Origin: Candidatus Anammoxibacter sp.
GTDB lineage: Bacteria > Planctomycetota > Brocadiia > Brocadiales > Anammoxibacteraceae
NCBI GenBank assembly: GCA_021777105.1
Contig: JAIQZQ010000031.1
Span: 62,001 to 126,000 of the forward strand
Reading direction: 5' to 3'
Length of the DNA stretch: 64,000 bases
Below are positions 16,439 through 26,043 of this stretch, in pieces. A program made the position numbers and the translations under genes. The notes beneath the pieces were generated by a model, which worked only from the letters and a program-made list of their open reading frames with translations, had not been told where the DNA came from and made no database searches. Position 1 is the first letter of the stretch; each line of letters opens with the position of its first letter.

Positions 16439-18391
16439 TTAAGCTCCGGCCGCTTCCGCAACCTCCATCTTTGGTTTAAATTGCATCACTTTCCCCAACT
16501 CTTCCATGATCCTGTCATGCAAGCCGTCAGCGTCCATACCGAGGAGCTTTAACAGATCCTTTCGAACCCCGGCTTCCACAAACGTGTCAGGTATGCCTAA
16601 CCTGATTATTTTACAATTAGAGGCCGTAATGTTATCATTCACTGCCTCCAGCACTGATGAGCCAAACCCGCCTGCGAGCATATGGTCTTCAACAGTTATG
16701 ACAATCTTGTGATTATTTACCACATCAATAATTAACTCTTCATCCAGCGGTTTTGCAAACCTGGCGTTTACAACAGTGGCCTCGACATTGTCGGCTTTAA
16801 GCATTTCAGCTGCGTCTATTGCAAACTGTACTGTGGCGCCGTAGCCGATAATCGCAACATCGCGGCCTTCCAGCAGGATCTCGCCCTCGCCTATGCCAAA
16901 AGCCGGCCCGGCGTCAAATTTAATATCTTTAATGTTAAAATCTTCGTCAGGAATATTGTCCTTTGGATATCTAATCGCAACAGGCGAATCAGATTCAATA
17001 GCGAGCTTTAACATCTCGCACAGCTCGGCCCCGTCTTTCGGCGCCATTAAAATTGTACCTGGAATATGCTTTAAATATGCTATATCAAACACGCCGTTGT
17101 GTGTAGGCCCGTCATTGCCCACAATCCCGGCGCGGTCAATTGCAAAAACAACGCCTAAATCCTGCAAACACACATCATGAAAAACCTGGTCGTAAGCCCG
17201 TTGCAAAAAGGTTGAATAGATGGCAGCCACGGGTTTAAGCCCGTTTGTGGCCAAACCACCGGCAAACCCCACGCCGTGTTGCTCGCAAATGCCGACATCA
17301 AAATACCTGTCCGGAAATTTCTCGCCAAAAGGCCCCAAGCCGGTGCCGTCGGGCATAGCGGCTGTTATTGCCATAATTTTTGGATTAATCTTAGCAAGCT
17401 CCAACATAGCGCTGCCGAACACTTTTGTGTACGGCGTCTTCTTTTCAGACTTCTTGTTCTCAACTATCTGCCCGTTTGAAAGCTGAAAGTTGCCGGCGCT
17501 GTGATATTGCGTCGGGTTCAATATTGCCGGCTTAAAACCTTTGCCTTTGCTCGTGATCACATGCAATAATTTAGGGCCTTTTACATTTTTAATGTCCTTA
17601 AGCGTGTCCATAAGAACATTAATATCATGCCCGTCTATGGGCCCGTAATATTTAAAACCCAGATCGACAAATATCTGCCCTGGAGACGCAACCCGCCTGA
17701 TCTTCTCCGTCATCTGCTCTAAAACGCCTTCAATTGGTTTACCGAGCACGGGAAACACATTAAGCATGTGAAACATTTCATTTTTCAGATCATTGTATAG
17801 AGGATCAGAGCGAATCTTGTTAAGATACTTTGAAAACGCGCCTACAGTTTGAGAAATTGCGATCTCATTATCATTCAGCACGACCAACAGGTCTTTTTTA
17901 AGGTCGCCCGCGTGATTCAGGGCTTCAAAAGACATGCCCGGCCCCATTCCGCCGTCGCCCACAACAGCGACAACATTCCGCTTTCTCCCTAATATCTCGT
18001 AACCGCAAGCCAGGCCAAGCGCAGTGGATATGGCGTCTCCGGAATGACCGGTTGTAAACGGATCATAAACGCTCTCTTTCTTGTTTGGAAAGCCTGATAA
18101 ACCTTTGTACTGCCTTAGTGTTTGAAACTCCTTGCGTCTGCCGGTAAGAATTTTGTGCACATAACATTGGTGCCCCACATCAAAAACAAGTTTGTCCACA
18201 TCAAATTCATAACAGCAATGCAGAGCGATAGTCAACTCCGCTATGCCGAGATTAGAGGCTAAATGGCCTGGATTTCTCGAAACAACGTCAATAACAAGTT
18301 CTCGGATTTCATCCGCCAATTGATGCAATTCGTCAACACTCAATCTATGCAGATCTTCCGGGCCGTCAATTTGATTTAAATATTTAACCAT
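16439..18391 (-). CDS. dxs: 1-deoxy-D-xylulose-5-phosphate synthase
   Basis: A 650-residue DXS that condenses pyruvate with glyceraldehyde-3-phosphate using thiamine diphosphate, the first step of the MEP isoprenoid pathway. Visible motifs are the GHQCYVHKILTGR segment, TTGHSGDAIS, the TPP motif VVGDGGMGPGMSFEALN with LNDNEIAIS, and the DRAGIVGNDGPTHNG pyrimidine-domain motif. AGAGGA lies upstream of the ATG. It is 20 bases after xseB, the common xseB-dxs arrangement. It ends with a short Ala/Glu-rich tail. Confidence 0.96.
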   Translation of the reverse strand: MVKYLNQIDGPEDLHRLSVDELHQLADEIRELVIDVVSRNPGHLASNLGIAELTIALHCCYEFDVDKLVFDVGHQCYVHKILTGRRKEFQTLRQYKGLSGFPNKKESVYDPFTTGHSGDAISTALGLACGYEILGRKRNVVAVVGDGGMGPGMSFEALNHAGDLKKDLLVVLNDNEIAISQTVGAFSKYLNKIRSDPLYNDLKNEMFHMLNVFPVLGKPIEGVLEQMTEKIRRVASPGQIFVDLGFKYYGPIDGHDINVLMDTLKDIKNVKGPKLLHVITSKGKGFKPAILNPTQYHSAGNFQLSNGQIVENKKSEKKTPYTKVFGSAMLELAKINPKIMAITAAMPDGTGLGPFGEKFPDRYFDVGICEQHGVGFAGGLATNGLKPVAAIYSTFLQRAYDQVFHDVCLQDLGVVFAIDRAGIVGNDGPTHNGVFDIAYLKHIPGTILMAPKDGAELCEMLKLAIESDSPVAIRYPKDNIPDEDFNIKDIKFDAGPAFGIGEGEILLEGRDVAIIGYGATVQFAIDAAEMLKADNVEATVVNARFAKPLDEELIIDVVNNHKIVITVEDHMLAGGFGSSVLEAVNDNITASNCKIIRLGIPDTFVEAGVRKDLLKLLGMDADGLHDRIMEELGKVMQFKPKMEVAEAAGA

Positions 18392-18411
18392 AACTAATCC
18401 TCTTTTAATAT

Positions 18412-18639
18412 TTAATCGCTATCAGAAATATTCTTAGCCTGTAAATTTCCGTCGTTATCTTTTGTTAATACTTGAATCTTCTTCTCAATCCCATCCAGCA
18501 ACGATACGCACTGTTTATATATTTTAATGCCGCTCTCATAATTAGCAAGAGACTCCTCCAACGTCAGGTCGCCTTTTTCCAGCAAGTTGACTGTCTCTTC
18601 AAGCTTTAGCATTGACTCTTCAAACTTAAATTTAGCCAT
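18412..18639 (-). CDS. xseB: Exodeoxyribonuclease VII small subunit
   Basis: A 75-residue helical protein with the XseB signature: FEESMLKLEETVNLLEKGDL, then LTLEESLANYESGIKIYKQC. It forms the small-subunit part of ExoVII, which degrades single-stranded DNA with the large subunit XseA. An AGGGA site precedes the ATG. It lies between xseA (171 bases upstream) and dxs. Confidence 0.92.
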   Translation of the reverse strand: MAKFKFEESMLKLEETVNLLEKGDLTLEESLANYESGIKIYKQCVSLLDGIEKKIQVLTKDNDGNLQAKNISDSD

Positions 18640-18719
18640 AATATCCCTGCCCCCATTTACCGGAAAGAGACAATTTTAACATCTCAACTGCTCTTTAATC
18701 AACCAAAAGCTTTTAACAA

Positions 18720-18755
18720 CCAAAGTTTTAGCCCCGAAGCCCGGCCAAAACTTTG
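18720..18755. repeat. Inverted repeat in the xseA-xseB gap
   Basis: CAAAGTTTT and AAAACTTTG face each other around a GC-rich core (AGCCCCGAAGCCCGGCC). It may attenuate or stabilise the operon transcript. No second copy was recognised in the window. Confidence 0.5.
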
Positions 18756-18810
18756 CCGTGAACGGCGAAAACGCCAATCTAAAGCCAAATAGAAGCAGTT
18801 TTGAATAAAA

Positions 18811-20133
18811 TTAATTTATTTCGTCAATAACGGAAACCAAGCTCCCATTTGACAACCGCGTCGTTATTTTGTCCCCTTTTTTTAAATCGCCCGGCGTAAT
18901 TAAAGGTTTTGCGGCGCCCACTTTTGTGGTGATTGAATACCCCCTGGCCAGAATGCCCAGCGGGCTTAACCCCTCTAACCTGCCGGCCATATTCGCGGCC
19001 TTCTCTTTTTGCATCTCAACCAGATGGTTTATGCCTGAATTTAGCCTGTGAGTCAAATCGTCGAGCCTTTGGCGCAAATTGTAAACCCTTTCCAAAGGTT
19101 TACGAAACGCGTAACTGCCGGCAATCAACCTCAGCCTGTTTCTATCCTGCTCAACCCTGTTTACCAGCGACCTGTTTAACCTATCTTTAAGATTGCCCAA
19201 CGCGTCCAGAAGCTGATCAAGCCTGGGGACAACCATTTCTCCAGCTTCAGAAGGAGTTAGAGCCCGTTTATCAGCCGCGAAATCAGAGATTGTAACGTCT
19301 ATCTCATGCCCCACGGCGGAAATTATTGTAATTTCCGAGGCAAAAATGCTTCTCGCCACGACTTCCTCATTAAACGCCCATAAGTCTTCAATGCTGCCGC
19401 CCCCGCGGCCGACAATCATCACATCAATATCGTCAAGTTGATTAACATCGTAAATCGCCTGCGCTATATCTCCCGCCGCGCCCTCGCCCTGCACCCTGAC
19501 CGGATACAACAGTATCTGAACGCCCGGGAACCTGCGATTGATAATATTCTCCATATCCTTGATTGCGGCTCCGGTTGGCGAAGTGACAATCGCAATCCTT
19601 TTAGGCAAAAAAGGAAGCTCTTTTTTTAGCCTTAAGTCAAAAAGGCCCTCTTTTTCAAGCTTTGCCTTTAGTTGCTCAAACGCAAGCTGCAATGCTCCAA
19701 CACCTTTAGGCTCGATACATTCCGCAATTAACTGGTATTGCCCGCGCGGTTCGTAAACGGAAATTGATCCATAAATAATCGCCTCTACACCGTCTTCCAG
19801 ATTGAACTTTACGCCGTTTGCCACGCTTCTAAACGCCACGGCCTGCAATTGCGCCCTATCGTCCTTAAGAGTAAAATAGACATGCCCGGAACCGGGTTTT
19901 CTGACATTAGACAACTCGCCGGAAATCCACACCCCGATAAACCCGTCTTCCAGAGCGCATTTAATCTTTCTGGTAATAGCCGTTACTGATAAAATCTTCC
20001 TCGAATCCCCTTCAAAACCGCTATCATCCTGCTCGTTAAGATCGCTGCCGGTTATCCAGCCGGCGTCTTCCTCTTCAAAAGACGCCCCGGGAAACTTTTG
20101 AAAGCCGGCGTTGCCGGCCCCTTCGTATTTCAT
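18811..20133 (-). CDS. xseA: Exodeoxyribonuclease VII large subunit
   Basis: A 440-residue large subunit of ExoVII. After an acidic N-terminal extension of about 45 residues, the OB-fold is seen (VWISGELSNVRKPGSGHVYF, near 68-90). The catalytic domain follows, with IAIVTSPTGAAIKDMENII, IVGRGGGSIEDLWAFNEE and SAVGHEIDVTISDFAADKRA. The extension is longer than in typical XseA and has no recognised function. The ATG overlaps the stop of the ymdB-like gene by four bases. Confidence 0.94.
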   Translation of the reverse strand: MKYEGAGNAGFQKFPGASFEEEDAGWITGSDLNEQDDSGFEGDSRKILSVTAITRKIKCALEDGFIGVWISGELSNVRKPGSGHVYFTLKDDRAQLQAVAFRSVANGVKFNLEDGVEAIIYGSISVYEPRGQYQLIAECIEPKGVGALQLAFEQLKAKLEKEGLFDLRLKKELPFLPKRIAIVTSPTGAAIKDMENIINRRFPGVQILLYPVRVQGEGAAGDIAQAIYDVNQLDDIDVMIVGRGGGSIEDLWAFNEEVVARSIFASEITIISAVGHEIDVTISDFAADKRALTPSEAGEMVVPRLDQLLDALGNLKDRLNRSLVNRVEQDRNRLRLIAGSYAFRKPLERVYNLRQRLDDLTHRLNSGINHLVEMQKEKAANMAGRLEGLSPLGILARGYSITTKVGAAKPLITPGDLKKGDKITTRLSNGSLVSVIDEIN

Positions 20134-20912
20134 TTTATCACAACCCTTTTTATGTCAACAGCCTTTCCCGTTGTCGAGTCCACGGTTATGGCGGCGCCGC
20201 ACGCGCGCGGGTCTTCCTCCGCCACATCAAAACTCACAGGCATTTGCGTAACAATCGCTTTAAGGACATTCTCTGTTTTGCGGCCCAAAATTGATTTATG
20301 AGGCCCGGTCATGCCAATATCGGTTATATATGCCGAGCCGCCCGGCAAAACGGTTTCGTCGGCTGTGGCCACATGAGTGTGCGTGCCGTAAACCAGACTA
20401 ACCTTGCCGTCCAGAAACCAGCCCATGGCTATCTTTTCAGAAGTGGCTTCAGCATGCAAATCAACAATAATGACCTTGGTTTGCGTTGACATCTCTTTTA
20501 CGAGCCGTTGAGCCTCGCGAAACGGGCAATCAATAGGCTTCATAAACACCCGGCCTAAAAGGTTGATTACGCCGACTGAAACCCCATTGTTTGATTTAAG
20601 AACCACCCCGCCCCTCCCCATAGCATGCGGAGAATAGTTGGCCGGCCTTAAAATCTTTTGCTCATCATCCAGGTAATTAAAAATTTCCTTTCGTTTCCAT
20701 ACGTGATCGCCCATTGTAATAGCGTTGACTCCGCACGAAAACATCTCCTCGGCTATCTTCCTTGTTATTCCTGAGCCGCCGGCCGCGTTTTCAGCGTTTA
20801 CTACGCAAAAATCAATTTTCTCTTTTTCAATAAACGAGGGAACTTTCTCCTTTATTACACTTCTGCCGGGTTTGCCTACCACATCGCCCAATACCAAGAT
20901 TTTGAATTCCAT
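20130..20912 (-). CDS. YmdB-like metallophosphoesterase (TIGR00282)
   Basis: A 260-residue calcineurin-like phosphoesterase of the TIGR00282/YmdB family. Metal and active-site motifs are visible: ILVLGDVVGKPGR, VVNAENAAGGSG, ITMGDHVWKR, VDLHAEATSEK and GTHTHVATADE. Bacillus YmdB has cyclic nucleotide phosphodiesterase activity and affects RNase Y-dependent RNA processing; an RNase Y gene is present elsewhere in this window (48.7 kb). The ATG at 20912 is preferred to a TTG one codon upstream. Overlap with xseA indicates coupling. Confidence 0.88.
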   Translation of the reverse strand: MEFKILVLGDVVGKPGRSVIKEKVPSFIEKEKIDFCVVNAENAAGGSGITRKIAEEMFSCGVNAITMGDHVWKRKEIFNYLDDEQKILRPANYSPHAMGRGGVVLKSNNGVSVGVINLLGRVFMKPIDCPFREAQRLVKEMSTQTKVIIVDLHAEATSEKIAMGWFLDGKVSLVYGTHTHVATADETVLPGGSAYITDIGMTGPHKSILGRKTENVLKAIVTQMPVSFDVAEEDPRACGAAITVDSTTGKAVDIKRVVIK

Positions 20913-20984
20913 CAAATATTGCTCTTCATTAAAATGAATGATTCCTTACGCATTTGCAAAACAGGCTCCATTACCCGCCATAGA

Positions 20985-21464
20985 TCATTTTTGCAGCTTC
21001 TGTTTTAATCGTTTCTCTATATCCGGCGTGACAAAGTTCTTAACACTGCCGCCAAGGTAGACAGCCTCCTTAATCAAACTGGAGTTTAAAAACGAATATT
21101 CCTGGCTCGTCATCACAAACACCGTCTCAACATCCTTTTGCAGGGCTCTGTTTGTTAAAGCCCTTTGAAACTCGTTTTCAAAATCAGACATGGTGCGTAT
21201 GCCGCGCAAGATTATTGTAGTGTTCTTTGACCTTAGATAATCAATCAACATCCCCTCAAAACTACCCACATCCACATTTGGGCAATCTTTAACGTGGCGG
21301 GATATCATATCCATGCGTTCCTCTACTGTGAACACTGATTTCTTTAACGGATTATGGCCGACCGCCACCGTAAGCGAATCAAAAATCTGGCTGCCGCGTT
21401 TAATAACATCAAGATGCCCTAATGTAATAGGATCAAATGTGCCTGGATAGATTGCGTTCTTCAT
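20985..21464 (-). CDS. coaD: Phosphopantetheine adenylyltransferase
   Basis: A 159-residue CoaD, which makes dephospho-CoA from 4'-phosphopantetheine and ATP. The nucleotidyltransferase signature AIYPGTFDPITLGHLDVI is at the start, with its TxGH motif. SSSLIKEAVYLGG and the RGIRTMSDFENEFQ segment are also clear. Length is exactly as expected. It lies 55 bases after the lptD-like gene in the minus-strand cluster. Confidence 0.95.
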   Translation of the reverse strand: MKNAIYPGTFDPITLGHLDVIKRGSQIFDSLTVAVGHNPLKKSVFTVEERMDMISRHVKDCPNVDVGSFEGMLIDYLRSKNTTIILRGIRTMSDFENEFQRALTNRALQKDVETVFVMTSQEYSFLNSSLIKEAVYLGGSVKNFVTPDIEKRLKQKLQK

Positions 21465-21519
21465 GAAATGCGCCGTGAAAAGAAAAATTATAATTTAAGG
21501 AAAAAATATTAATTAACAA

Positions 21520-24342
21520 CTAGAACCAGAGGCGTCCGGACTTCTGTTTTTTCCTTAAGATTCTGGGGTATACATCAAACCGCGTTGTTGTTTCATCTCT
21601 AACCGGATTGAACTCAGTGGTGAACCGGCCCATCCATTCGTGGAAATACCGGGTTAAAACCAATCGTGTTTTAAGATTTTTGCCGAGATCGTCGTCCCCT
21701 TCAGGGTCTTCAGCGTCTTTTTGCATTCGGGACCTGAAATCAAACTGTTCAAGAAAGCCGATTTCCCATTTGTCGCTCAACGCGTAATTTGCCGAAAGCA
21801 ACAGCGACGAACTTACGCCCTCGATAAACCTTTGGCCAAGAAAACCGTTTAGCTTTGAGTTAAAATCAACTTCAACGCCGACATTCAGCTGGTCAAAAGT
21901 TTTGTTTTGAATATTAAATTCATTGCGTTCGGAAACCAGCGCAATATTCTCCGTCACTTGCGCCTTGAAATCAAACTGAATAAAATCTTCCCTCTTCCTG
22001 TTATACACAATATCATTATTAAAAACAGTGTCGCCCTCCGCGTCGCCAACAAACATGTTTAACTCAACGTCAAAATAGACAAGGTCGGTCGTCTTTTCAG
22101 AGCCTGGTTTGCCGCGTTTGGTTTGCAGCTTGTTTCGCAATCCTAAAAGCAGCCACTGCGAATCGCCAAGGGCGTCAACGCTGTCAAACTGATTGATGTC
22201 TTCCGGGTCATGCGTGATAACCGGGTTAAAACTGTACCTGAATTCGGGCGTAAACACATGGCGCAACCTGTTTATATTAAAGAGTTCATTATAGAAGCTA
22301 TAGGTTCGCCACATTGTGGCGCTCATATCAACCCCGATTGAGCCGATTACGCGCATAAGGCCGGCCCCGCCGTCGTCTTTCTCAAATGGATCGTCTTTGT
22401 CCTCCGCGCTGTCGGAATACCCTACAATCCTGCCGTTAATATGCGGCTTAACTTTAACCATAGCTATGCGAAACGGCGCGCTTAATTCGGTGTTTGAATC
22501 AAAACGCAACACTGAATCAGGCTCCTTTTCCACCGGAGCGCTGCTAAACAATCTGTCAAAATATGTGAAAGTATTCTCTGAAGTGTAGTTTAACCTGCCC
22601 CCCCATATCGGCTCGCCGATCACTTTATAACCAAGTTCGGGCAATCGTTCGGGCACCCTTTCCATCTTGCCCGCGTCGACAAAAGTGTCGAATGAATTGA
22701 GCTGTTTCTTCATCAGCGCGGTCGCCGCATGCGTGTCTTCAAGCCTGCGCAAATAGAGGACGGTCTCCTCGTCCTTGCCCTGTTTAAAAGTATCCTCATA
22801 AAATTCTCTGAGGAAGCTGTCGTCGCTTAAATTATTTGCCTCAATATCCATCCTGACATTGTAAGGCAGGAATTGCCTGTGCTTCCATGACAACCGCCAC
22901 CGGTCCTCGCCCTCAACCGGCATACTGTTAAGCTCCTCATCCTTTTTATCATTAATATAATACATGTCAAAATCGCCGAAAACATCCGTCCTGTCATAAG
23001 TATATTTAAGTCCAACGCCCGGGCCGCGTTTTTGCAAGTAGTCAAGGCTCATTGTCAGGTCGCTCCACTTGTCAAGCCCCTCGGCAAAACCTAGGTTAAA
23101 CAGATTCCAGTTGGTAAGAATAAACGCGCCATGCCTTGAAGAATCTCCAACCTCCCACTCTTCAAGCACGTTTGGCTTTGACCTGATATCAAACGAAAAA
23201 TACGGCCAATAGAAAATAGGCCTATCGCCCCAGTAAAGTTTATTGCCGGCAAGAGAAACAACCCCCTGATCGCCATTTTTAACAATCCTCATTTTAGACG
23301 ATTTAAACTTGTAATGAGGGTGGCTAAACCCGCAAGATGTAAACTCGCCGTTCTTTATCTCATATTGACCTTCGCCGACTATCTTGATCTCATCGCCTTT
23401 AATATGAGCGGTCATGCCTTCGCTATCATCATGATCATGACCGCCGCCGGATGAGCCGCGATTAATTCTCCTCTCTTTGAGGTTGCCCACCTTGCCGAAA
23501 GTGGCGTCAATCTCGCCGTTTACCAAAAGCCCCTTACTCTCTTTATAATTAATAAATATGCTGTCCGCCTTCTGCGCGTCGCCATTGTTTCGCAACGTAA
23601 CATTGCCTTCAGCGTATATCTCGTCAAAATCCGTTTCCGACATTTTAATGCCGCCGTCTTCAGCTTTATCAAACCATAGCACAACATTGTCCGCGTCAAG
23701 CGTAACATCGCCCCTTTTGATCTTTACATTGCCGATAGCCGTAACAATGCGTTTATCGCCCTCCATCCATGAGTCAACCTCGTCGGCAAACACATTAACA
23801 GTCTCTTTGGAATCAGGCATGGTAAACACCGGCTCTTTTCCGCGCCTGAAGCTCTTTTCCGCTTCATGTTTAACGATCTTTGCGCGTACCAGGAAATCCG
23901 ACTCCTGCTCGTCCTCAAAACCGCTAAAACCCTCACCCCCCGGGTCTACAACAACGCCCGAGCTTGTTTCAAGACGCAAAAAAAGCTGATCGTGCTTTTC
24001 CACTTTCTCATTGCTCACATAGCTTACATTTCCCTCAAAATATATATCCAGCGACGCTTCGTCGGATTGCAACGCCTTCTCTTCATAAAACCAGCAAACG
24101 CATTCATCCGCCAATATCTCAATGCTTCCCCTGGTGATACTTACATTATTTAGACCTACAAACACCCTTGAGCCTTCGGATTCCCATGATTTTATCTCAT
24201 CCGACGACATAACAATCGGCTTCTGCATATCGCCCGGAGCCTTAGTCAAATCTCCCGCATTCAACGCATTAACGGCAATAAACAGAGCCGCAATCGCCAA
24301 AGGCAAACATAAAATGTAAGATCGTAAATTTTTCATTTTCAT
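21520..24342 (-). CDS. LptD/OstA-like outer-membrane LPS assembly protein
   Basis: A 940-residue exported protein. The N-terminus is a signal peptide (basic MKMKNLRSY, then a hydrophobic core, then ALNAGD). Two OstA-like jelly-roll segments follow (DNVVLWFDKAED and neighbouring AEGNV repeats), then a His/Asp-rich insert (GGGHDHDDSEG), then a large beta-barrel domain rich in alternating aromatic segments and ending in ...KSGRLWF. This matches LptD, which inserts lipopolysaccharide in the outer leaflet of the outer membrane. A longer frame reaching 24417 overlaps the aminotransferase and lacks a signal sequence. The conserved disulfide cysteines of E. coli LptD are not obvious. Confidence 0.85.
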   Translation of the reverse strand: MKMKNLRSYILCLPLAIAALFIAVNALNAGDLTKAPGDMQKPIVMSSDEIKSWESEGSRVFVGLNNVSITRGSIEILADECVCWFYEEKALQSDEASLDIYFEGNVSYVSNEKVEKHDQLFLRLETSSGVVVDPGGEGFSGFEDEQESDFLVRAKIVKHEAEKSFRRGKEPVFTMPDSKETVNVFADEVDSWMEGDKRIVTAIGNVKIKRGDVTLDADNVVLWFDKAEDGGIKMSETDFDEIYAEGNVTLRNNGDAQKADSIFINYKESKGLLVNGEIDATFGKVGNLKERRINRGSSGGGHDHDDSEGMTAHIKGDEIKIVGEGQYEIKNGEFTSCGFSHPHYKFKSSKMRIVKNGDQGVVSLAGNKLYWGDRPIFYWPYFSFDIRSKPNVLEEWEVGDSSRHGAFILTNWNLFNLGFAEGLDKWSDLTMSLDYLQKRGPGVGLKYTYDRTDVFGDFDMYYINDKKDEELNSMPVEGEDRWRLSWKHRQFLPYNVRMDIEANNLSDDSFLREFYEDTFKQGKDEETVLYLRRLEDTHAATALMKKQLNSFDTFVDAGKMERVPERLPELGYKVIGEPIWGGRLNYTSENTFTYFDRLFSSAPVEKEPDSVLRFDSNTELSAPFRIAMVKVKPHINGRIVGYSDSAEDKDDPFEKDDGGAGLMRVIGSIGVDMSATMWRTYSFYNELFNINRLRHVFTPEFRYSFNPVITHDPEDINQFDSVDALGDSQWLLLGLRNKLQTKRGKPGSEKTTDLVYFDVELNMFVGDAEGDTVFNNDIVYNRKREDFIQFDFKAQVTENIALVSERNEFNIQNKTFDQLNVGVEVDFNSKLNGFLGQRFIEGVSSSLLLSANYALSDKWEIGFLEQFDFRSRMQKDAEDPEGDDDLGKNLKTRLVLTRYFHEWMGRFTTEFNPVRDETTTRFDVYPRILRKKQKSGRLWF

Positions 24343-24394
24343 AACTTGACAGTAAAAGGATTCCCTTTTTAAATGTGACCGGAAAATTAACAAT

Positions 24395-25501
24395 TTACTT
24401 CCCGGAATAAAAATCATTCACCGTTTCCACCACGTAATCCTGCTCGCTTTCAGTTAGCTCGGGAAACATCGGCAACGCCAACGTCTCGTTTGCCGCGCTT
24501 TCAGTCTCGGGCAAATCGCCCTCCTTAAAACCAAACTCCTTTAAACTCTCCTGCAAATGCATAGGCTGCGGGTAGTACATCGCGCTTCCCACGCCTTTTT
24601 CGCCCAACCGTTTGAAAAGCCCGTCCCTGTCCTTAACGCGAATAACATATTGATGAAATATGTGCGTGTTGTTTTTGTCGATTACCGGCGTCTTAATTGA
24701 AGCCCCCTCAAACTTTTTGGTGTAATAAGCCGCCCGTTCGCGCCTGGCGTCGCACCATTCGTCCAAATATTTAAGTTTCACGGTCAGCACTGCTGCCTGC
24801 AAAGCGTCAAGCCTGCCGTTAATGCCGATTTCCCGGTGGTAATATTTCTCTTTTGCGCCGTGCTGCCTCAATACTTTAAGTTTTTCAACATAATCCTCTG
24901 AATTGCACGTCACCATTCCCGCGTCGCCGTAAGCGCCCAGATTCTTGCTCGGGAAGAATGAATAGCCTGAAAGGTCTCCAAGCGATCCCGCCTTTTTCCC
25001 CTTGTACTTAGAACCCGCCGCTTGCGCCGAATCCTCAATTATCTTCAAACCGTGCTTTTCGGCAATAGCCGATATCTTGTCCATATCAGCACACTGGCCA
25101 TAAATATGCACCGGCATAATAGCCTTTGTTTTAGATGTAACGCGTTTTTCTATATCATCAGGGTTGATATTGTAAGTGTCAGGATCAATATCGGCAAAAA
25201 CCGGAACCCCGCCAAGCCTCTGAATTGTGCCGACCGTAGCCCCAAATGTAAAGGCCGAAGTTATAACCTCGTCTCCGGCGCCGACCCCCAAGGCCATTAA
25301 GGCCAAAAGCAAAGCGTCCGTGCCTGACGACACGCCCACGGCCCCTTTCGACCCCGTGTACTCAGCCATCTGCCTCTCAAACTCCGCAACAACCGGACCT
25401 AAAATAAAGCATTGGCTTTCAAGTGTGTCGTTAATCGCAACCTTTATCTCATCTTTTATAACGCTGTATTGCCGTTTTAAATCAAGCAGAGGAACCTTCA
25501 T
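24395..25501 (-). CDS. DegT/DnrJ/EryC1/StrS family aminotransferase
   Basis: A 368-residue PLP-dependent sugar aminotransferase-fold enzyme. It begins KVPLLDLKRQY and carries GVSSGTDALLLALMALG (PLP phosphate site), IIEDSAQAAG and the Schiff-base lysine K186 in SFFPSKNLGAYGDAG, then GINGRLDALQAAVL. Family members aminate nucleotide-linked keto sugars for LPS or capsule. Its place upstream of the LptD-like gene fits a role in outer-surface polysaccharide. It is the first gene after a strong promoter at 25632-25659. Confidence 0.92.
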   Translation of the reverse strand: MKVPLLDLKRQYSVIKDEIKVAINDTLESQCFILGPVVAEFERQMAEYTGSKGAVGVSSGTDALLLALMALGVGAGDEVITSAFTFGATVGTIQRLGGVPVFADIDPDTYNINPDDIEKRVTSKTKAIMPVHIYGQCADMDKISAIAEKHGLKIIEDSAQAAGSKYKGKKAGSLGDLSGYSFFPSKNLGAYGDAGMVTCNSEDYVEKLKVLRQHGAKEKYYHREIGINGRLDALQAAVLTVKLKYLDEWCDARRERAAYYTKKFEGASIKTPVIDKNNTHIFHQYVIRVKDRDGLFKRLGEKGVGSAMYYPQPMHLQESLKEFGFKEGDLPETESAANETLALPMFPELTESEQDYVVETVNDFYSGK

Positions 25502-25631
25502 GTTTCTTATTAATAAACTGGATCAGACGGAAAATAAGCGCTCGTTAAAACAAATTCCCCAACCTGCATTTATGTCAAAAATTTTAATAATTCCTGCGAT
25601 ATGCAAAAATCAAAATATAAACGAAACGAAC

Positions 25632-25659
25632 ATTATATCAGCCGCCTCTTATTTGTCAA
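25632..25659 (-). promoter_or_regulatory. Strong sigma70 promoter for the 14-kb minus-strand cluster
   Basis: On the minus strand TTGACA, a 16-base spacer, TATAAT: both hexamers match consensus. The predicted start lies about 125 bases before the aminotransferase ATG. Genes run in the same direction, mostly with short gaps or overlaps, down to about 11.2 kb. Confidence 0.75.
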
Positions 25660-25807
25660 TCAAAAAAGAGGGCACAACACACACCTAAGTTCTTTAAATT
25701 AGGACACTTGCTACTAACGGCAAGCATCTTTTTGAGAAAATAGACTGTTAAAGCAAAACAAACTCAACCAACGGCAAATCCTTATGGTTTGGCGCGCAAA
25801 ACAATAC

Positions 25808-25831
25808 CTGCTCCGGCTTTTGCCGAAGCAG
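25808..25831. repeat. Small hairpin upstream of tRNA-Arg
   Basis: CTGCTCCGGC and GCCGAAGCAG pair around a TTTT loop with one mismatch. It lies before the tRNA promoter; function unknown. Confidence 0.5.
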
Positions 25832-25844
25832 CTGGATAAACACC

Positions 25845-25872
25845 TTGATTTTATATTTATCTAAAGTAAAAT
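25845..25872 (+). promoter_or_regulatory. Likely promoter of tRNA-Arg
   Basis: TTGATT, 16 bases, TAAAAT, with the tRNA beginning 37 bases after the -10 hexamer. Confidence 0.5.
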
Positions 25873-25908
25873 GGAGCATTATTTACAATTAAATTCTTAA
25901 ACAAACTC

Positions 25909-25981
25909 GCCCCCATAGCTCAGTGAATAGAGCGTTAGCCTCCGGAGCTAAAGGTCGTCCGTTTGAATCGGACTGGGGGTA
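25909..25981 (+). tRNA. tRNA-Arg (anticodon CCG)
   Basis: A 73-base tRNA cloverleaf can be drawn by hand: acceptor GCCCCCA with TGGGGGT (one G-U pair at the end), D stem GCTC/GAGC, anticodon stem TTAGC/GCTAA around CTCCGGA giving anticodon CCG, and T stem GTCCG/CGGAC around TTTGAAT. The discriminator is A. The 3' CCA is not encoded and must be added. Confidence 0.93.
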
Positions 25982-26043
25982 TAAACTTATAACCGGCGGA
26001 TTAACATTGTTATGGTTTGTCCGCCATTTTAGAGGTAGAGATA